Positions 5,667 through 5,840 of a stretch of DNA of 5,840 nt are shown piece after piece. A model generated the notes under the pieces. The model saw only the letters and a program-made list of their open reading frames with translations. It ran no database searches and was not told where the DNA came from. The translations under genes were made by a program, and so were the position numbers. The stretch is taken from positions 1 through 5,840 of the forward strand of contig CAMDKJ010000115.1 in NCBI GenBank assembly GCA_945900705.1, in the 5' to 3' direction. Numbering within the stretch: the first letter of the stretch is position 1; every line of letters begins with the position of its first letter. This stretch comes from Bifidobacterium breve. Lineage in GTDB: Bacteria; Actinomycetota; Actinomycetes; S36-B12.

Positions 5667-5840
5667 TCAGGCGGAGAGGGCCGAATCCAACGTCGCATGA
5701 ATATCTATCAGGGTGTCGATCCCGGTGATCGAGAACACCCGCATAACCCTGGGCTCAGACACCACCAACACCAGAGTGGTTCCGGCCTCGCGGGCCCGCT
5801 TTAGAGCGGTGACGAAAACACTCAGGCCCGAGGAGTCCAT
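5667..5840 (-). CDS. STAS-domain anti-sigma-factor antagonist, BldG-like; C-terminal part, 5' end beyond the right edge
   Basis: The visible 57 codons end at TGA 5669-5667 and encode the C-terminal half of a STAS domain. It opens with MDSSGLSVFVTALKRAREAG, the anti-anti-sigma signature. The serine directly after Asp (third visible residue) corresponds to the phosphorylated Ser58 of B. subtilis SpoIIAA and Ser57 of Streptomyces BldG. Later landmarks are the LVLVV strand, RVMRVFSITGID (31-42) and the IHATLDSAL end. From memory this half aligns with BldG without gaps. In partner switching the unphosphorylated protein binds an anti-sigma kinase and frees its sigma factor; the kinase inactivates it by phosphorylating the serine. 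The ATG at the window edge is almost certainly internal, since full-length family members are about 110 residues. No anti-sigma gene lies between it and hppA. The STAS assignment is firm; equivalence to BldG rather than another paralogue is inferred. Confidence 0.9.
   Translation of the reverse strand: MDSSGLSVFVTALKRAREAGTTLVLVVSEPRVMRVFSITGIDTLIDIHATLDSALSA

Noticed and set aside
1..5840. Possible mobile element, defence system, tRNA, riboswitch or CRISPR array
   Set aside because: I saw no transposase, integrase, terminal inverted repeats, tRNA-like cloverleaf or regular spaced repeats. The window is filled by four conserved genes and short intergenic regions.

Overview
The window looks like a chromosomal housekeeping segment from an actinobacterium (Actinomycetota). 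Four things point there: a type IA topoisomerase without zinc-finger cysteines that ends in a Lys/Ala-rich tail, a K+-independent type of membrane pyrophosphatase, a BldG-like STAS protein, and the gene order STAS - hppA - topA - tmk, which I recall from the bldG region of Streptomyces. Base composition is moderately GC-rich by eye, below that of Streptomyces. I cannot name a genus.

Every gene I can support is on the minus strand, so the reading order is right to left. At the right edge (5840-5667) is the C-terminal half of a STAS-domain anti-sigma-factor antagonist. After an 89-nt gap with a possible promoter comes hppA (5577-3256), a complete proton-pumping pyrophosphatase. A 179-206 nt intergenic region follows (the length depends on the topA start). 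It holds three successive hairpins, a candidate promoter and a 14-bp perfect palindrome. Next is topA (start at 3049, or 3076; stop at 344), DNA topoisomerase I. Two bases after its stop, tmk (341-1) begins and runs off the left edge; its Shine-Dalgarno sequence overlaps the end of topA, so the two are probably translationally coupled.

Functionally, topA and tmk serve DNA topology and dTTP supply. HppA uses the pyrophosphate released by polymerisation reactions to pump protons. The STAS protein belongs to a partner-switching circuit that controls a sigma factor. No mobile element, CRISPR array, RNA gene or phage gene is visible. I found no undescribed multi-gene system. What deserves a second look is the non-coding DNA between hppA and topA, a sequence shared by the two candidate promoters, and the STAS-hppA linkage.
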